The notes under the pieces are model-generated. The model worked only from the letters and a program-made list of their open reading frames with translations, did not search any database and had not been told where the DNA came from. From the NCBI GenBank assembly GCA_000310025.1, contig FN649755.1, forward strand, positions 1,131,916 to 1,195,915: DNA of 64,000 nucleotides, given 5' to 3'. The stretch comes from Ectocarpus siliculosus. Its lineage: Eukaryota; Sar; Phaeophyceae; Ectocarpales; Ectocarpaceae. The position numbers and the translations under genes were made by a program. Below are positions 59,765 through 64,000 of the stretch, piece by piece (position 1 is the first letter of the stretch; the number at the start of each line of letters is the position of its first letter).

Positions 59765-60132
59765 CAGCAGTAGATCCAGGGTTCTGGCTTTGTTTGCGCG
59801 TCTATTGAAAAAACACTCAGAGTAAATCAGCGTCGGCATTGTGGACCTATGTCGAGTCAAACACAGACAACACGCGCGCCAACAAGCACGCCAGATCGCA
59901 GAACTCTTCTTGAAATTTCCCCTTGTCATCCTTTTTTACAACTATCATGCACCCCAAAGCGTCCCAAAGCAGTTGATCTAGGGTACTGGCTTTCTTTCCG
60001 CATCCAGTGCAAAAACTCGCGAGTTAATCGAGGGCGGGATGGTCGAGTAAGGTCGAGTCAAACACGTGACGGATCGCAGAACTCTTCCTACAAAACCCGG
60101 GGTTTCCTCCTTTTCCTTTTTTTTTTTTTTCA
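59765..60132. repeat. Two-unit tandem duplication, about 200 bp
   Basis: Units start near 59,765 and 59,967 with agcag-tgatc-agggt-ctggctt, share gtcgagtcaaacac and gatcgcagaactcttc, and both end in atgcacc. Confidence 0.75.
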
Positions 60133-60586
60133 TGCACCACCAGTAAAAAATCGCCGTTTTTTTGGGGCTTGCCACGTTCACGAATCCGTGTTTTTGACAG
60201 AAGCATCGGACAAGCGCACCGCGGGCGCTGTAACATCACTGAGAACGCTAGAAAGACCTGCCAAACTCACGTCCAGGTCTGTTGTGGAGATGGACAAGCG
60301 GCAGAAGCGGCGATCAGTCCGTTCTTGGCCCAAAACTAGGCATTGCGTGGTGCTCTCGTCTTCAACTGCTGCTGTTGGTGCTGGGGGATTTTTTCAATCA
60401 CACATAGCAAACACGGAAACAGTAGAACGAGTACAGCAGCAGGACCAAGACCTCCAACGCGCTGATTTTCTTCGGTTCGGCTGTCCATATGATACCATCT
60501 CCCGGCGCCGTGCTGCTTCGTGGGTATTGGGTGCTTGGGTGCTGCTCAATAAAGTGTGTGAGAGACGTGTGCCACCTCTCACCAAA

Positions 60587-60751
60587 ATGCCGTTGGAAAA
60601 AATGCGGCGAGATGATGCGTTTTTGGTCGTACGCATCAACATCAATCCACGGCACCACGCAGCAGTAGAGCAACAGGGCCTCCGACACGCTAATTCTTTC
60701 GGATTGGCCATCTATATGATGCTGGCCGTCAGCGCGGCTGCTGCCCTATGA
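60587..60751 (+). CDS. Candidate C-terminal exon or small ORF in inverted-repeat arm (right)
   Basis: 54-codon twin of 49,029-49,196 (RININPRHHAAVEQQGL, then helix SFGLAIYMMLAVSAAAAL, TGA). Same reservations: the opposite strand is also open and no upstream exon is known. Confidence 0.25.
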   Translation: MPLEKMRRDDAFLVVRININPRHHAAVEQQGLRHANSFGLAIYMMLAVSAAAAL

Positions 60752-63346
60752 TTGTTGAGCTCGTCTACCTTTGGGCAGGTGATGGTCAAAGATGGGAGTC
60801 GCAACCGTGAAAAATGAGCTGGCAAACTGAAGAAATCGCACGCAACACCCAGGTGGCGACACTATGCCCTGCGCCTGTTGTTGCTGAAAACTGAAAACAG
60901 CAGGCCAGGTGGACGGGATCTTTCTAAGTGTGTTGTCCTCTGTGTCGGGTGCTGCTCATTGCGCTTTCACCGCTGCTCTATGGTGAGCAATACCATGTCA
61001 ACCTGTTGTGTGTCGAGCTAAACGTGTATTCAGGGAAGGAAACGTACTCTTCGCGATGACATCACAATTAGAACAAGCGAAAAATAATCGGATCTTCTTT
61101 TCACCGTTGTTCCGTGAAAAAATGCGTTTCTTTTTCGTTGCGTTAACAATACCCGTAAGACTCAGCCTTGCGGGACACTTCATACGAAAAGGCGAATACT
61201 GGCACCAAGAACACATGCTTTCCAGTCAAAGAGCTCCCCATCCCCCAGCGAAGGGGGCTGGTGAGGCGGAAGGTGAACGGAGATAGAGCGCGACAGCTAA
61301 TGGGTAGTCTCCAAACACTGACTTCTTGTAGATGCAAGATCCACCACTGCTGAACTACAAGTACTTCTGCAGCACCAAGACCGCTCTGCGGTTGCTTATA
61401 CTCTTATCAGATTTCCCATTCGCCCCTTTCTTTCCGGGCCTCGCTCTATCACCTCAACGCTGGAGGTCTGCAGATACCTACATAGACGAGCAGCATGTTT
61501 CATTTGGCAGCAGCAGCTGCTGCTGTAGTCTACATGTAGCCTGCTTGGACGACCATGTTCGTTGTAGTGACGTGACGTGGAAACACGCATGATGTACGTA
61601 CGTGAACCGGCAGGACAAGATCTGATAGATCGAAGCCCTCTGCCACCTCCTACACCACTTCATCTACCACTTCACCCGCCTTTGTCGTCAGAAGCGCCGT
61701 CTCCGTTACTGCTCTCTCAATTTCTGATCTCCACTACAGCACATGCCCCTGCTGTCTGGCATGTTGTGTGCCTTCAAGTAGCAGCAGCAGTCAACTGTCT
61801 CCAAGGGCGGGCTGCAGCCGCTCTGTTCTTCGCTCGCTCGCTCTCTCTCTCTCTCTCCCTCTCTCTCTGCGGCGCTCCACAGCAAATGCTTCGCGCTATA
61901 ACGATCTGGCCAGGACCAGCACCACTCACCTCGGAAGTATGTACAGCAGTGTCCGCATGAGACCTCAGAGCAAAAAGAGCAATTGAGTGAGCAAGAGAGT
62001 TGAAGAGAGCATGAAGAGAGCAAGAGAGCGTAAGGGGGGCCGGAAGACAAACGTTTGAATTCAGGTATGCGCTTGACACGCGGGCAGCGTCCCCCCACAG
62101 TGACAACGGCCCGAGATCGAGAGAGCCAGCCTGTACCATTTCCCCCCACGGCGACAGGGGCCACAAGAGCTTATCAGCTAGAAGAGGAGGGAGTCTGCAC
62201 CTCCACAGGGCAAGCCAGTTAATAACTTAGACCATCTGGCAGCTGGTTCTCGGTTCTCGGTGTACCGAACGTCCGCAGGAAGCGTCGAAGGTGAGAGTGA
62301 TGAGAGCGAGTTGCGGTCGACGTGTCGACCACATCAAGAATGGTGTACCAGTACGTAGTGAGGACGGGCGAGAAGAAGGTAGATGCAGAGAGAGAGAGAG
62401 AGAGAGAGGCAGCCAGAGAGCAGCGGCTAGGTGTGCAACACCAACGACGGCCATGGCAGCAACGAACGGCACAGGCAGGCAGAGATCGCTTCGTCTCAAG
62501 GAACAGCGTGAGAGCGCTTTCAAAGTCAGCATCACCTACATGTGGTAAACACACACCCCGCACAGCGGCAATACTTGCGCATGTTGTGCATCGTCTCGCA
62601 ATATTCGAGAGCAGACTACCGCTGTACATCGATTGCGAGGAGGCCAGAGGAGAGGAGATCTGTGCCGAGTCTTTGCAAGCGCCTATTTATCTAGTGCGCT
62701 CTTCCTCCTGGCCGTCTTGTTTCCCAGTCCACCGAAGAAAGGCGCGCGTTGTGTGTGCGCTTGCCTTGCAAGAAGCTTGAAGTCTTGTTTTGGTTTGGTT
62801 GTTCGAATTTTGAGAATTTTGCCAACGACACGACGTCGTTGATGCCTGGTACTGCTCGCTGAAGTATCCCGCACCGAGGAAGTGCTTTAATAATGCTGCT
62901 ATACACACGCACGCGCAAAAAAAGCAACATAACTCTGTCACCGCGTTGAAGCTGCTACTGCTGTCTCCTGATTCTTGCAGTAGCAGTAGAGCCGGCGGTC
63001 TCCGTGAGGTACGCGCGCATTGACGACGGCCAGGAAGGAGTGCGAAACTATTTGCACGCACGCGAAGGTTCTGTCAACTTCTGCACGCACAGCAGTTTTG
63101 TTTGCAAGTTTCTTTGTGGGCGATGTTGCTCCACGAACTCCCAACCTTTTCTGTCAACCACACCCACAGCCATCCTTGACAGCGCACACATCGCGATCCT
63201 AATGCATGTACTAGCAACAGCCATTGACGCTCCCTAAGGTTGAGGCGACTACATACCTGCCTGCCCCAGCAACGTGCCGACCTTGATTTCTATTCTGCGC
63301 TCATGATCTGTTCCCGCATTTTTTTCGGGTGAATGCACACTTTGAG

Positions 63347-63375
63347 GTTGTTGTTGTTGTTGTTGTTGTTGTTGT
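63347..63375. repeat. (GTT)n microsatellite
   Basis: About nine GTT units. Confidence 0.95.
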
Positions 63376-63475
63376 CTTCCCATCAAAAACCGTTCCGGTC
63401 TCCGCTCAGTACCTTCTAATGTCCGTACTGGTCCAACTGACGCGGACACCTTCCGTAGTCACAAGCCAGCACGTA
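63375..63475 (-). repeat. Conserved intronic block, copy 3 of 3
   Basis: On the minus strand shares tgtgactacgga-gg, cagttggaccagtacggaca and gagaccggaacggtttt with copies 1 and 2. No neighbouring exon of family 1 or 2 was found, so this copy is either a relic or independent. Confidence 0.5.
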
Positions 63476-64000
63476 GTGAGAGAATTCTGCACTCAATTAT
63501 CGCGTTAACAACCATCGGCGGAGGGGTAGGTAATGGGCATGGGGCCTTCTGTGTGACCACGGATTGGATGGAGCCCCTACCCCCCCTACCCTGCAGAAGT
63601 GCTGTGCGCGCTGATTTTTAATATGATGCAAAACACGTAAAACAATGCACATGTGTTCAGACTCACCTGTGGACGTTCGTTGCTGCAAGCGCCAACAAAA
63701 CCAGCTGGCCTCACTGCTGTAGTTTATGAACAGCGTACGTGCAGGCTTAAACAACAGACTCAAAATACGCCCAGTGTCCAGCCGATTTTCTTCTCACTTA
63801 CTGTAAGGACTTCAACTCATCCCCTTCGAGAATCTGTGGCATTATCCCGAAAGGGTAGGTTGTCTTTCTTTTTTTTCTTTTTTCTAAAAGCCCTGGCCAC
63901 AAAAAACCACGACGCTCACATACCGGCGGGAAAAACCTAACGCGAACCGGCATGCACGCGAACGAACGTGGCCTCGGCTTGTCTAAAACAATGCTCATCA

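Larger units (their letters stand above)
58945..60155. mobile_element. 1.2-kb insertion with perfect 23-bp inverted ends
   Basis: The ends ggcgattttttactggtggt and its reverse complement (58,945-58,967; 60,133-60,155) match at all 23 positions. The left arm of the large inverted repeat lacks this segment. Inside are a hairpin (58,974-59,026), a GA microsatellite and a ~200-bp tandem duplication. No transposase was recognised and no target duplication is clear; the bases at the junction differ between arms. Confidence 0.65.
58833..61080. repeat. Large inverted repeat, right arm
   Basis: Reverse complement of 48,692-50,108, with the site of the left-arm TRIM empty (single acctg near 60,270) and its own 1.2-kb insertion at 58,945-60,155. 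Confidence 0.85.
61081..64000. other. Region without a supported gene
   Basis: Mixed sequence with microsatellites (CT at 61,841-61,868, GA at 62,387-62,408, GTT at 63,347-63,375). Frames of up to 150 codons overlap the microsatellites and are not credible. The conserved intronic block recurs at 63,375-63,475, followed by a fragment at 63,547-63,575 related to 3.75 kb. Confidence 0.4.

Noticed and set aside
59849-60751. 300-codon plus frame
   Set aside because: It starts inside the 1.2-kb insertion and crosses its border into the repeat arm; only the last 54 codons have independent support.
1-64000. CRISPR array, prokaryotic operon or phage/virus insertion
   Set aside because: No regularly spaced identical repeats with unique spacers, no Shine-Dalgarno-linked gene series and no recognisable viral structural or replication protein were seen.

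Overview
The window reads as nuclear DNA of a eukaryote with few, finely split genes. There are no long intact reading frames, and conserved coding pieces are short (about 60-450 nt) and bordered by GT/AG splice sites. Microsatellites, tandem repeats and small non-autonomous transposable elements fill most of the space. A 100-N gap and degraded base calls mark a draft assembly. The texture fits a stramenopile such as a brown alga (Ectocarpus-like), but this is inference; no marker gene proves it. There are no rRNA genes, no convincing tRNA genes, no CRISPR arrays and no bacterial-style operons.

The best-supported genes are scattered copies of one or two related membrane-protein families, recognised because distant copies keep the same exon borders, phases and reading frames. 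Family 1 lies at 6.5-7.1 kb (plus, degenerate), 10.5-11.35 kb (minus) and 52.3-52.9 kb (minus). Its signature is an 80-nt exon with K-C-x-W-Y and a 40-codon last exon with Y/F-G-x-N-R. Family 2 lies at 19.8-23.0 kb, 31.05-33.8 kb and 40.65-44.8 kb (all minus), with a truncated piece at 17.4-17.9 kb. The hydrophobic exons, a C-x-x-x-C-Q-G-D exon and the K-C-x-W-Y exon suggest seven-helix, cAMP-receptor-like GPCRs. That function is a hypothesis.

The middle (17.9-37.7 kb) is a tandem duplication of about 9 kb. Unit A (17,901-26,883) and unit B (28,309-37,686) each carry a gene block X and a family 2 gene. The units differ by substitutions, a ~520-bp indel, repeat-number changes and many 3-nt indels. 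Unit B is interrupted at 29,271-30,157 by an assembly artefact: a corrupted second reading of sequence that follows correctly, plus the gap. A diverged copy of X lies at 14.6-17.0 kb.

The right third holds a large inverted repeat (48,692-50,108 versus 58,833-61,080). Each arm has its own later insertion: a 350-bp LTR-type element (TRIM) with primer-binding site, purine tract and target duplication in the left arm, and a 1.2-kb element with perfect 23-bp inverted ends in the right arm. The opposite arm shows the empty site. A 2.3-kb element with inverted ends and 228-bp internal repeats abuts the right arm. Two miniature inverted-repeat families, a foldback palindrome and many minisatellites complete the picture. 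Exon calls outside the two families are tentative.
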